Shown one piece after another: positions 8,739-16,710 of a stretch of 64,000 bases of DNA (its first letter is position 1; each line of letters opens with the position of its first letter). The position numbers were made by a program, and so were the translations under genes. The stretch comes from JAGPCK01 sp964535575 (lineage in GTDB: Bacteria > Bacteroidota > Bacteroidia > UKL13-3). Below the pieces are notes generated by a model. That model made no database searches, was not told the origin of the DNA, and saw only the letters and a list, made by a program, of their open reading frames with translations. Location: positions 186,001 through 250,000 of the forward strand of contig CAZHTC010000002.1 in NCBI GenBank assembly GCA_964535575.1, in the 5' to 3' direction.

Positions 8739-10046
8739 ATGTCAGTTACTCAAATTTACAATATATTTTCTGAAAAGCAAACGGTTTCAACCGACAGCCG
8801 GCAGATAACCCCCGGATGTTTGTTTTTTGCTTTAAAAGGGCCTTCATTCAACGGAAATTCCTTTGCTTTGAAAGCTTTGGAGTTAGGGGCGTCTTTCGCA
8901 GTGATTGATGAAGAGCAATATGCCACCGATTCGCGCTGCATTTTGGTTGACGATGTTTTAAAAACCCTGCAACAATTGGCCACTTACCACAGGCATCAAT
9001 TGGGTATACCCGTAATGGGTATTGTAGGGTCGAATGGGAAAACCACTACCAAAGAATTAATAGCGGCAGTACTTCAAAAAAAATACAATTTACTTGCTAC
9101 TCCCGGCAATCTCAACAACCATATTGGGGTGCCGCTTACATTATTAAAACTAACCACGGCTCATGAAATTGCAGTAATTGAAATGGGGGCAAATCATATT
9201 GGCGAAAATGCTGAATTGTGTGAAATAGCTGCCCCCGATTATGGGTTGATTACAAACATAGGAAAGGACCATCTGGAAGGATTTGGGAGTATGGAAGGCG
9301 TGGCCAATGCCAGCAGTGAGTTATATGCCTATTTGCTCAAACACGGAGGAATAGCTTTTGTGAACGCAAATGATGAATGGTTGATGCGAATGGCTTCGAG
9401 GCTGAGTACAAAAAAAACATACGCGGCAAATTACCCCGCACATGCATCCGAAGCAGATTATGAAGGAGAATTAACCGCGGCCCGTCCTTTTATTCAATTT
9501 ACCATGGATGGTTTTCAAAAACCAATGCATTCGGTTTTATCGGGCGAATATAATTTTGATAATATCATGGCAGCAGTAGCTATTGGGCGTTATTTTGGGG
9601 TGCCAATGGAACAAATTGCTGAAGGGCTCGCGGCTTATGAGCCTAAAAACAACCGCTCACAAATTTTGAAAAAGGGAGATGTTACCATTTACCTCGATGC
9701 CTATAATGCCAACCCCTCGAGTATGGAAGTATCCTTAATGAATTTTGCTGCCAACGATTTTCCCGGGAAAATTGCCGTGTTGGGTGATATGTATGAGTTA
9801 GGGGAATACAGTGATAAAGAACATCAGCAAATGGCCATGCTGGCAGCCGAACTCGGACTGGAAGAGGTGTGGCTGGTGGGTCCTAATTTTGCTAAGTATT
9901 CCAGTGCTGTTGGAGCAAAATCTTTTACCGATTCCGCTCAGGTAAAAGATTATATTTCGCAAAACGATTATTCGGGGAAAACCTTTTTTCTTAAAGGCTC
10001 CCGCGGCATGAAACTGGAAACAATTACAGAAGCGTTTCCGGATTAA
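8739..10046 (+). CDS. murF: UDP-N-acetylmuramoyl-tripeptide--D-alanyl-D-alanine ligase MurF
   Basis: MurF adds the D-Ala-D-Ala dipeptide to the UDP-MurNAc tripeptide, the last cytoplasmic ligase step in peptidoglycan precursor synthesis. The 435-residue protein has the N-terminal MurF domain with 'STDSRQITPGCLFFALKG' (residues ~17-34), the Mur ligase ATP loop GSNGKTTTKE at about 97-106, 'NNHIGVPLTLL' and 'EMGANHIGEN' in the central domain, and 'YNANPSSME' in the C-terminal domain. It stands alone on the plus strand between two minus-strand paralogs of a T9SS cargo gene. Its stop codon shares a TTAA with the stop codon of the gene at 10043. Confidence 0.96.
   Translation: MSVTQIYNIFSEKQTVSTDSRQITPGCLFFALKGPSFNGNSFALKALELGASFAVIDEEQYATDSRCILVDDVLKTLQQLATYHRHQLGIPVMGIVGSNGKTTTKELIAAVLQKKYNLLATPGNLNNHIGVPLTLLKLTTAHEIAVIEMGANHIGENAELCEIAAPDYGLITNIGKDHLEGFGSMEGVANASSELYAYLLKHGGIAFVNANDEWLMRMASRLSTKKTYAANYPAHASEADYEGELTAARPFIQFTMDGFQKPMHSVLSGEYNFDNIMAAVAIGRYFGVPMEQIAEGLAAYEPKNNRSQILKKGDVTIYLDAYNANPSSMEVSLMNFAANDFPGKIAVLGDMYELGEYSDKEHQQMAMLAAELGLEEVWLVGPNFAKYSSAVGAKSFTDSAQVKDYISQNDYSGKTFFLKGSRGMKLETITEAFPD
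8751..8781 (-). promoter_or_regulatory. Bacteroidota-type promoter for the FG-GAP paralog 1 gene, inside murF
   Basis: On the minus strand TTTG (8778-8781) is followed after 19 bases by TAAATTTG (8751-8758), a full match to TTTG-N19-TAnnTTTG. It lies inside the first codons of murF, which is read the other way. Transcription would start near 8746 and give a leader of about 48 bases to the ATG at 8698. Confidence 0.65.
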
Positions 10047-12358
10047 TCACGTTGTTTAATTACTTTCTTAATTGTCTGTTTCTCTCCACTACGGATAATC
10101 AGAAAATACATGCCGTCTCTTAGGTTTTCATCAATTGGGAGAGAATGGGAATTCGTTACTTCAGTCACCGTTTTTCCGGTCAGGTCTGTTAATATCATTT
10201 GTGTGATATAAGGGTTTCCCATAATCGTTAGTTTGTTGCAGAAAGGATTAGGGAAAACCAGTACTTCTCCTCCGGCAAAACTTACGATCCCTGTATTAGT
10301 GGATGTATCGATAATTCTAACCGTATCGTAGCCGGTAAGGTAAGGCATATTCCCCCGGAAATATCCTTTGAAGTAAAGCAATCCTCCATTATGCATGCCT
10401 ACAATTAGATCAGGTATGGTGTCATTGTCAAAGTTGGCAACCAGTGGAGAGCACCATACCGGGTAACCCAGTAAATGATTGGAATAAGCACTGTCCTGCG
10501 GCAGCCACATCACTGAGTCAATAGCTGGAAAAGGGTTTTCGAGTGCAGCCTGTACGCGGTAACTTTTAATCAAACCGCCATATGAGCCGGTGACCATTTC
10601 AATGGTGCTGTCGTGACCAAAGTTAAAAAAGCAGGGAGCGGCAAAACCAAACAATTGTGCCGGATTCACAACCGTGCGTATCAGTCCTAATGAATCAGCC
10701 ACCGGAATAGGGGAGAAGTCAGCTCCTTTGTTTTTATTTCCGGTATTGCGGAAGTACTGCATGTATCCATTACGAAGTCCTAACACAATATCGCCCATTC
10801 CGTCATGATTCAGATCAAAAATAGCAGGCGAAGCTGGGGCAGACGGATTAATATTTTTATATTGCGTAACCGGATTTTTAAAAGTGAGCAGGCCTGTACC
10901 CGAGGTGTTATTTTCCAAATAGACCAGCGATCCGTCATAGTCGGTAAGAACAATATCTGCTTTCCCATCACCGTTCACATCACCTGTGGCTACTTTCATG
11001 TCAATCAATCCTAATGACGAAACTTGCAGGAAGTTGGTGTCGGCTATACTAAATACGGGATAAACGGTACTCCCGTGATTCTTTAACAGTACCAGCCTGC
11101 CTGTTTCATCTGGATTAAATGGGTAATCGCCTTTGGTTGCTGCAATGATATCTATATCGCCATCCTGATCATAGTCCAGTGCGGCAGGAGCAAGTCCGGT
11201 ACCCAGATCTATGCATGCTTCCTGTAAAAAATTATTTTTTATGTAACTGAACTGCGCATTGGCTACCGTTCCGGTGTTCAGGTAAAGCCAGATATTGTTT
11301 TTGGTTTTTGCCCCTTCAAGAGTATTAGGGCTTACAATCAGGTCTTGTTTTCCATCATTATCAATGTCAACAAACCAGGCAGCGAGTGCAGCCGGCATTT
11401 TTGCCCTTATGGTATTACGTGGGGTTATGGAGTCATAAGCCACCATCGTGTCTGAGCTATATCCGTTGTATTTCCAGTTATATTCAACCCGCCCGTTTTT
11501 TACATAGAAAAGAAAATCATTGGCCGGGTCTCCTGTATATAAATCGTAATCCCCGTCCCCATCCTTGTCAAATAAACTCACAGTGGTGCCGCTGGTGTGG
11601 TTCGTTTTGAAATAGCTTTTTTCCACTGTTTGTCCAAGGGTAATTTGATCAGTAATCATTACACCACCCCATTTGGTATCCACGTTATAAAATTTAAATG
11701 AGTCGGCAGGTAATCCTTTTTCTATCTGGTAATTTTTGAAATAGTAAATAAAGGCACCTGTATTCTGAATGGATACCATGTCCATATCTCCATCTCCGTC
11801 AATATCTTTTACATCGGGTAAATCTGTAGGAGAAACGATTACCCCATCCTGACCATACCAATATTCGCAGCTGATACTAGGTGAGATAAGGTTAAATTGC
11901 ATTTTGCTCCCGCTGCTTACATTTTTAAAAATACGTACATGATTGATTTGTACAAGCAGATTTGAGTCATGCGGTTCATTAGGATCCGCATTGGTAAAAA
12001 TATCCATTTTCCCATCATGGTTGTAATCGGCTATTCTTACCCAGTTAATCAGGCGCGGAAACAGGTTTCGGTATTCAGGCGCATAACGGTAATTGATCTC
12101 TCCCGGGTTACCCATATTAATGTATGGGTGAAGAATATTACCTGAGCGGTCGAAAACCAGCAAATCCAATTTCCCATCCAGATTAATATCAATCATATTA
12201 AACTGGGGGGCATTGAATCCACCTGTGAAGGGGTTGGTTAAGGTATCTCCTGTTGCGTTCAGAAAACGTAAACTGTTGTTGTATTTAAAACCGATATTCT
12301 GTGCATGAAGCATCCCGGTAAGGCACAAAAAATAAAAGAGGGTGTACCATTTTTTCAT
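10043..12358 (-). CDS. FG-GAP/VCBS repeat protein with T9SS sorting domain (paralog 2)
   Basis: A 771-residue secreted protein with signal peptide (MKKWYTLFYFLCLTGMLHAQ), a series of calcium-binding D-x-N/D-x-D-G loops (DINLDGKLD, DYNHDGKMD, DIDGDGDMD, DKDGDGDYD, DIDNDGKQD, DVNGDGKAD, DLNHDGMGD) and a type A T9SS sorting domain at the end ('VFPNPFCNKLTIMG' followed by 'LRDGMYFLIIRSG'). It is collinear with the paralog at 6362-8698: both begin with 'IGF.Y.NSL.FLNA' after the signal peptide and share the 'APEYR..FPRL.NWVR' stretch around residue 90-105. A gene duplication with murF between the copies is the simplest reading. Function unknown; cell-surface adhesion or a matrix role is a guess. 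Confidence 0.9.
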   Translation of the reverse strand: MKKWYTLFYFLCLTGMLHAQNIGFKYNNSLRFLNATGDTLTNPFTGGFNAPQFNMIDINLDGKLDLLVFDRSGNILHPYINMGNPGEINYRYAPEYRNLFPRLINWVRIADYNHDGKMDIFTNADPNEPHDSNLLVQINHVRIFKNVSSGSKMQFNLISPSISCEYWYGQDGVIVSPTDLPDVKDIDGDGDMDMVSIQNTGAFIYYFKNYQIEKGLPADSFKFYNVDTKWGGVMITDQITLGQTVEKSYFKTNHTSGTTVSLFDKDGDGDYDLYTGDPANDFLFYVKNGRVEYNWKYNGYSSDTMVAYDSITPRNTIRAKMPAALAAWFVDIDNDGKQDLIVSPNTLEGAKTKNNIWLYLNTGTVANAQFSYIKNNFLQEACIDLGTGLAPAALDYDQDGDIDIIAATKGDYPFNPDETGRLVLLKNHGSTVYPVFSIADTNFLQVSSLGLIDMKVATGDVNGDGKADIVLTDYDGSLVYLENNTSGTGLLTFKNPVTQYKNINPSAPASPAIFDLNHDGMGDIVLGLRNGYMQYFRNTGNKNKGADFSPIPVADSLGLIRTVVNPAQLFGFAAPCFFNFGHDSTIEMVTGSYGGLIKSYRVQAALENPFPAIDSVMWLPQDSAYSNHLLGYPVWCSPLVANFDNDTIPDLIVGMHNGGLLYFKGYFRGNMPYLTGYDTVRIIDTSTNTGIVSFAGGEVLVFPNPFCNKLTIMGNPYITQMILTDLTGKTVTEVTNSHSLPIDENLRDGMYFLIIRSGEKQTIKKVIKQRD

Positions 12359-12414
12359 AACAGATTGAATTATTATGGTTACGTAAAATTAAACCTTTTT
12401 ACCCGCATTAAAAA

Positions 12415-13443
12415 CTAATTTCTGAAATGATTCCATCCCTGAGCAGTAATATCGTGTACATTTCCCGCTTTAGTTATAAGCTGCACTCCGGCACTTTTTT
12501 CAGTGGCGTGACCAATGATGCTTACTTCTGATACGTTTTTAATTTTATCGTAATCGTTTTGCGAAACAGTAAACAAAAGTTCATAATCCTCTCCTCCGTT
12601 CAGGGCGCACATGGTTGGGTCAAGATTAAAAACACGGGCCATGTCAAAGGTGTTTTGTGCAATCGGAATTTTTTCTTCATATAATTTCATTCCTACCCCC
12701 GACTGATTGCACAAATGCAGCATTTCTGAAGCAAGTCCGTCAGAGATGTCAATCATGGAGGTTGGTTTCACTTCAATGGTTTGCAGCAACTGGTAAATAT
12801 CTGCCCGGGCCTCGGGCTTTAATTGCCGCTCTAAAATGTATTCATTCCCTCCCAAATCGGGCTGAGCAGTTTGGTTTTCCAGAAACACCCTTTTTTCTCT
12901 TTCCAGCAATTGATAACCTACGTAAGCAGCACCCAAATCTCCGCTTACGCAAAGCAAATCTCCTTCTTTCGCAGTATTACGGTACACCAGTTCTTTTTCA
13001 TCAGCTTCTCCAATGGCAGTTAAACTTAAAACCAGCCCTTGTCTTGACGAAGCGGTATCACCACCTACCAAATCAATTCCATATTTTTTGCAGGCCAGTT
13101 CTATTCCGGCATATAGTTCTTCCACCGCCTCCAGTGTAAATTTACTTGATATGGCCATGGCTACTGTAATCTGCCTGGGTATTGCATTCATTGCAAAAAT
13201 GTCGGACAAGTTTACAACCACCGCTTTGTAGCCTAAGTGTTTTAGCGGCATATACATCAAATCAAAATGAATTCCCTCCAGCAGCATATCCGTGCTTACT
13301 ACGGTTGTACTTTTTCGATTGGCAATCACAGCCGCATCATCTCCCACTCCTTTTAGGGAGGATGGGTTAATTAATTTTATTTTTTCAGTGAGGTGTTTAA
13401 TCAAACCGAATTCACCGAGATCGTTTATTGTGTGTTGTGTCAT
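12415..13443 (-). CDS. thiL: Thiamine-monophosphate kinase ThiL
   Basis: ThiL phosphorylates thiamine monophosphate to thiamine diphosphate with ATP, the last step of cofactor synthesis. The 342-residue protein has the family motifs in order: GDDAAVI near residue 36, STDMLLEGIHFDL near 50, VVNLSDIFAMNA near 76, VGGDT near 120 and DISDGL near 213. These acidic motifs bind Mg-ATP and substrate. It is the last gene of a three-gene minus-strand run with the GT2 gene two bases or so upstream. No other thiamine genes or TPP riboswitch are near. Confidence 0.93.
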   Translation of the reverse strand: MTQHTINDLGEFGLIKHLTEKIKLINPSSLKGVGDDAAVIANRKSTTVVSTDMLLEGIHFDLMYMPLKHLGYKAVVVNLSDIFAMNAIPRQITVAMAISSKFTLEAVEELYAGIELACKKYGIDLVGGDTASSRQGLVLSLTAIGEADEKELVYRNTAKEGDLLCVSGDLGAAYVGYQLLEREKRVFLENQTAQPDLGGNEYILERQLKPEARADIYQLLQTIEVKPTSMIDISDGLASEMLHLCNQSGVGMKLYEEKIPIAQNTFDMARVFNLDPTMCALNGGEDYELLFTVSQNDYDKIKNVSEVSIIGHATEKSAGVQLITKAGNVHDITAQGWNHFRN

Positions 13444-13444
13444 T

Positions 13445-14164
13445 TTATATCGTCTTTTTGAAGCGGTATTTCCCTTTTAGTTGGTTCAGTTTTATTTTCA
13501 ACAGATCGTATATCATTTCTAATCCATGCCCCACCACTTTTACCGAAGAGTCATGTTGATATCGGAGTTGAACAGGCAGGCGTTTCACCTCAAAATTGTT
13601 TTTTCCTGCCAGTAGAAATAATTCCACATCAAAGGCAAAACCATTTACGGTGATGTCTTTAAAAATTGTTAGTGCAGTTTGCCTTGAAAAACCTTTCAAT
13701 CCACATTGCGTATCATGTAATCCAGCCACACTTTTTACAAAGAGTGAAAAACAATGGCTCACTATTTTGCGCAGCAAGGTGGTTTCAGAAAAATAGTTGG
13801 ATTGGATATGATGTCTGTCGCCCACCACCAAAGCGTGTTGATTCGTGCAAACCGACTCGTAAAATTGCAGGTAATTACTATACGCAAAAGGGATATCGGC
13901 ATCAGTAAATAAAATTTGGGTACCGCTGCTTGCCAGTATACCGGCTTTTACTGCCGCACCTTTTCCGGAGTTATGGTCCAAACGGGTAAAAACACATCGA
14001 TTCTGAAGAGCAATTTCCTGAGTTAACAAATAATCAGATGAACCGTCATCTACAATAACAATTTCGTAAGGAATGGATATCGAATTCAGGTAGGAAATGA
14101 AGGGGGGCAGTTGCCCCCTGAGTGTGGCTGATCCGTTATAGGTAGGAAGGATAATACTTAACAT
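13445..14164 (-). CDS. Family 2 glycosyltransferase, polyprenyl-phosphate type
   Basis: This GT-A fold enzyme most likely moves a sugar from a nucleotide sugar to a polyprenyl phosphate or related acceptor. Motifs seen: ILPTYNGSATL at the start, VIVDDGSSD (nucleotide binding), the DXD-like DADIPFA, and 'DTQCGLKGFSR', which is typical of the ALG5/DPM1 (dolichyl-phosphate sugar transferase) branch. I choose ATG 14164 (239 residues), since the fold starts at once with MLSIILPTYN; an upstream start at 14188 would overlap the membrane-protein gene by 17 bases. No C-terminal membrane helices are seen. The adjacent GT-C-like membrane protein could use the lipid-linked sugar; this partnership is inference. 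Confidence 0.88.
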   Translation of the reverse strand: MLSIILPTYNGSATLRGQLPPFISYLNSISIPYEIVIVDDGSSDYLLTQEIALQNRCVFTRLDHNSGKGAAVKAGILASSGTQILFTDADIPFAYSNYLQFYESVCTNQHALVVGDRHHIQSNYFSETTLLRKIVSHCFSLFVKSVAGLHDTQCGLKGFSRQTALTIFKDITVNGFAFDVELFLLAGKNNFEVKRLPVQLRYQHDSSVKVVGHGLEMIYDLLKIKLNQLKGKYRFKKTI

Positions 14165-14171
14165 AACTTTT

Positions 14172-16559
14172 TTAGAAATGGTGCTCAACCGTTTTAATGT
14201 ACGGAAATTGTTTAGGGAAATAGCGGTTGTTGTGCATCAGGAAATCGGGGTTTTGTTTAAAAACGTTGCAGTTTTCAGGTTTAAGTAAAAATTCATCTAT
14301 GCAATAGTAACTCTTGGAAGGTAAATCGTCATTGTGAACATAAACCTCCAGATTGATTTCATCCGGTTTGAGGATTAAGGGAAGTTCAATAAGACCCCAT
14401 TCAGCATCAGCAGCAACAATATTACCCGGAGCGTAAAAGTTGGTATATTGAACAATTTCGCCTTTTGCATTTTTTGAGATAAAAAGGATGAAAATTCTTC
14501 CTTTTAAATCAGCCGAAATATTTTTGACCCAGAAAGAACAATGGAAATGTTGTTCAATTGTAGAATTGTTTTTTTTGCTTAGCAGGAGTTCATATTCTTT
14601 GCTTCTAATTTTTTTGCACCCTTTACTGAAGTACCCAGATTCTTTTTCCGATTCATTGTCAAATGGCAAGTATGTTACATCGGCTAAAGAGTCTGAAACT
14701 AAAAGCCCGCTGGTAGTGGGATATGAGTAAACGGGTGTTTTCTGCAACTGATTCAGGTGTTGCTGATACTCCAGCATTCCATCAAATATCAATGAATCGT
14801 AAGCCAATTCGTAAATGCTGTATCCGGCAGCACTGGTGGATAACCATTTGCATTTGGAAAACAGATTTTGCTGTGCGGGTGGTATTTTATCGGGCCAGGC
14901 AAGCACCAATAATGGTTTTTTGTTAGGGTAATTTTGAATTACAGTTTTGGGGCGGTAATTTTCGAGAGAAAATTGAAAATTCAGCCAACTCTCCTTAAGC
15001 GAGGAGCGGCTTGAAGTCATACTTACCATAGGTAATCCGGTTTTTAATGATATCAATTGTGTGGTGAGAACTACCTGATGATGCTGCATACCAGTACCAA
15101 AATTTTCTGCCCCCACCTGAAAAAATGGAATAGGTAAAATTGCCTGGAAATGTGAAGGAGTGATATTGTTTAACCATTTATTTTCGGGCAATCGGTTGGA
15201 AGTGTCATCCATTGAAGGAATTCGGTTGTTGAGCGTTTTATTAATCAGCATTACATTTGCAATGGCATCAGCGTATAATATGAAAACCAACAATACCATC
15301 ACAAAGATTTTTACATATTTTTTCTGTTGTTGCAGCAGGTGGTAAAAAAAATACACCCCGGCCATATTAATTATGTAATAAAAAAGCCAGGTAAATCTTC
15401 CAATTCCTCTAAGTTGTTTCAAAGGGCCAAGAAAATCTATTACTTTTTCAGTTTTTACAAAAAGAAGGCTCCCACATCCATATATGGCCGCCACCACCCC
15501 GGTCCACAAAAAAGTATCCAGCAAAATATTTCCTGTTATAGAAAGATAATTGGATGGAGTTTTAATATGAAGAATAAGGTTTTTGATCTTACTCGTTAAG
15601 ATTGCAAGTGTGGTAATGGTTCCAAATATTCCCGTATAGGCGATTCCTTCCCATTCGGTTAATTCCGGGGTAACGAAAGATTTAACAAGAAACTCATATG
15701 GCCTTCCATAAGGATAAAACATACCTGATAGAGAAGATTTATAGGCAATCATTCCCCAGGGCATGGCTGTGCGGTCATCTGCTGTATTGAGCAAATGCAT
15801 TATTATCATTAAAACCGCGACCGGAATTAGAGCCTGAAGCAGTGTATGGGTAAATATAAAACGAAGGTCGGATTTGTTTTTATGCGGGTTAAGGTTTTTT
15901 AGGACCAGTTGTGATATCCAGTATCCAGTAAAAATGAATAAGAAAAAGGCAACAAAATAAAGGTGAATAGAGCCCAATACAAACAGAACGATTCCGGTTT
16001 GAATACTAATGGAAATATTGGCTTTTTTATTAAAACGGATGAACTGATATATAAAAAAGGGCAGGGCAAACTGATAAGTAAGGCTATAATGCCCTTGCAG
16101 ACGGAAAATTTGAGGAGACATATAGCTGATGCCAATAGCAAATAAACAAGACCAGAGTCCGGGAATGTCCATTGCCTTGAGAATAAGGTAAACGAATACA
16201 GCACAAAAAATAATAGAAACGAGGGGAATAATATTGGTTAACGTTATAAGGGTGTGGTCAAGGTGAAAATAGGGATGGAGTAATTTGAGAGGAATTGAAA
16301 ACAGAGGTTCACATCCTGTAAAAAAGATACTCTCCCGGAAGGGATAATTCATAGCTTGCTGTGTGGAGTAGGCCGAATCGAACTTAATGTGAAAAAGGGC
16401 GGTATAGTAGGTTTGAAAACCATCTCCGCCCGTATTAAAAAAAATTTGTCCTGAATATTGAAGCACCGGGTAAAAAAACGTAACCAGGAAAATCATTGCC
16501 CCGACCACAGTACACCAAAGCCATAAATCTTTATATGCCGGATTCTTATGTATCTCCAT
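14172..16559 (-). CDS. Large multi-pass membrane protein, GT-C-like, unknown substrate
   Basis: A 795-residue protein with around ten or more predicted membrane helices in the first ~480 residues and a soluble C-terminal region of about 300 residues. The N-terminal loop after helix 1 contains 'NTGGDGFQTYYTALF', with an acidic residue at the position where GT-C glycosyltransferases carry their catalytic acid; this makes a lipid-phosphosugar-dependent transferase plausible. The C-terminal region looks like a periplasmic beta-rich domain. I do not recognise a named family with certainty. It is the first gene of the run with the GT2 enzyme that could supply its donor, and thiL. Upstream lies the -7-like element at 16660-16667. 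Confidence 0.75.
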   Translation of the reverse strand: MEIHKNPAYKDLWLWCTVVGAMIFLVTFFYPVLQYSGQIFFNTGGDGFQTYYTALFHIKFDSAYSTQQAMNYPFRESIFFTGCEPLFSIPLKLLHPYFHLDHTLITLTNIIPLVSIIFCAVFVYLILKAMDIPGLWSCLFAIGISYMSPQIFRLQGHYSLTYQFALPFFIYQFIRFNKKANISISIQTGIVLFVLGSIHLYFVAFFLFIFTGYWISQLVLKNLNPHKNKSDLRFIFTHTLLQALIPVAVLMIIMHLLNTADDRTAMPWGMIAYKSSLSGMFYPYGRPYEFLVKSFVTPELTEWEGIAYTGIFGTITTLAILTSKIKNLILHIKTPSNYLSITGNILLDTFLWTGVVAAIYGCGSLLFVKTEKVIDFLGPLKQLRGIGRFTWLFYYIINMAGVYFFYHLLQQQKKYVKIFVMVLLVFILYADAIANVMLINKTLNNRIPSMDDTSNRLPENKWLNNITPSHFQAILPIPFFQVGAENFGTGMQHHQVVLTTQLISLKTGLPMVSMTSSRSSLKESWLNFQFSLENYRPKTVIQNYPNKKPLLVLAWPDKIPPAQQNLFSKCKWLSTSAAGYSIYELAYDSLIFDGMLEYQQHLNQLQKTPVYSYPTTSGLLVSDSLADVTYLPFDNESEKESGYFSKGCKKIRSKEYELLLSKKNNSTIEQHFHCSFWVKNISADLKGRIFILFISKNAKGEIVQYTNFYAPGNIVAADAEWGLIELPLILKPDEINLEVYVHNDDLPSKSYYCIDEFLLKPENCNVFKQNPDFLMHNNRYFPKQFPYIKTVEHHF

Positions 16560-16659
16560 TGGTTTATAGTATGGTCAATTTGCGGATTAATGAATGGTTA
16601 TTATTTAAGTACTTGATTTTATTCAACTTGAATTGTAATATGAAAGCAACTGATTATGG

Positions 16660-16677
16660 CAAATTTAGTTATTTTTG
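16660..16677. promoter_or_regulatory. Back-to-back -7 elements in a divergent promoter region
   Basis: The minus-strand element TAAATTTG (16660-16667) and the plus-strand element TATTTTTG (16670-16677) match TAnnTTTG and point towards the membrane-protein operon and the PPIase operon. Neither has a convincing TTTG at 19 bases, and the two would place polymerase on the same DNA, so firing may be mutually exclusive. Confidence 0.4.
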
Positions 16678-16710
16678 CGCTCCATATTAAAATTAGTTAA
16701 ATAAGCATTT

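Noticed and set aside
6362..12358. The repeated D-x-D-x-D-G stretches as a DNA-level tandem repeat or CRISPR-like array
   Set aside because: The repeats are protein-level calcium loops with varied DNA sequence and irregular spacing.
12657..13139. A 160-codon open frame on the plus strand opposite thiL
   Set aside because: ThiL is strongly conserved on the other strand, and the antisense translation is rich in His, Leu and Pro without a protein-like pattern.
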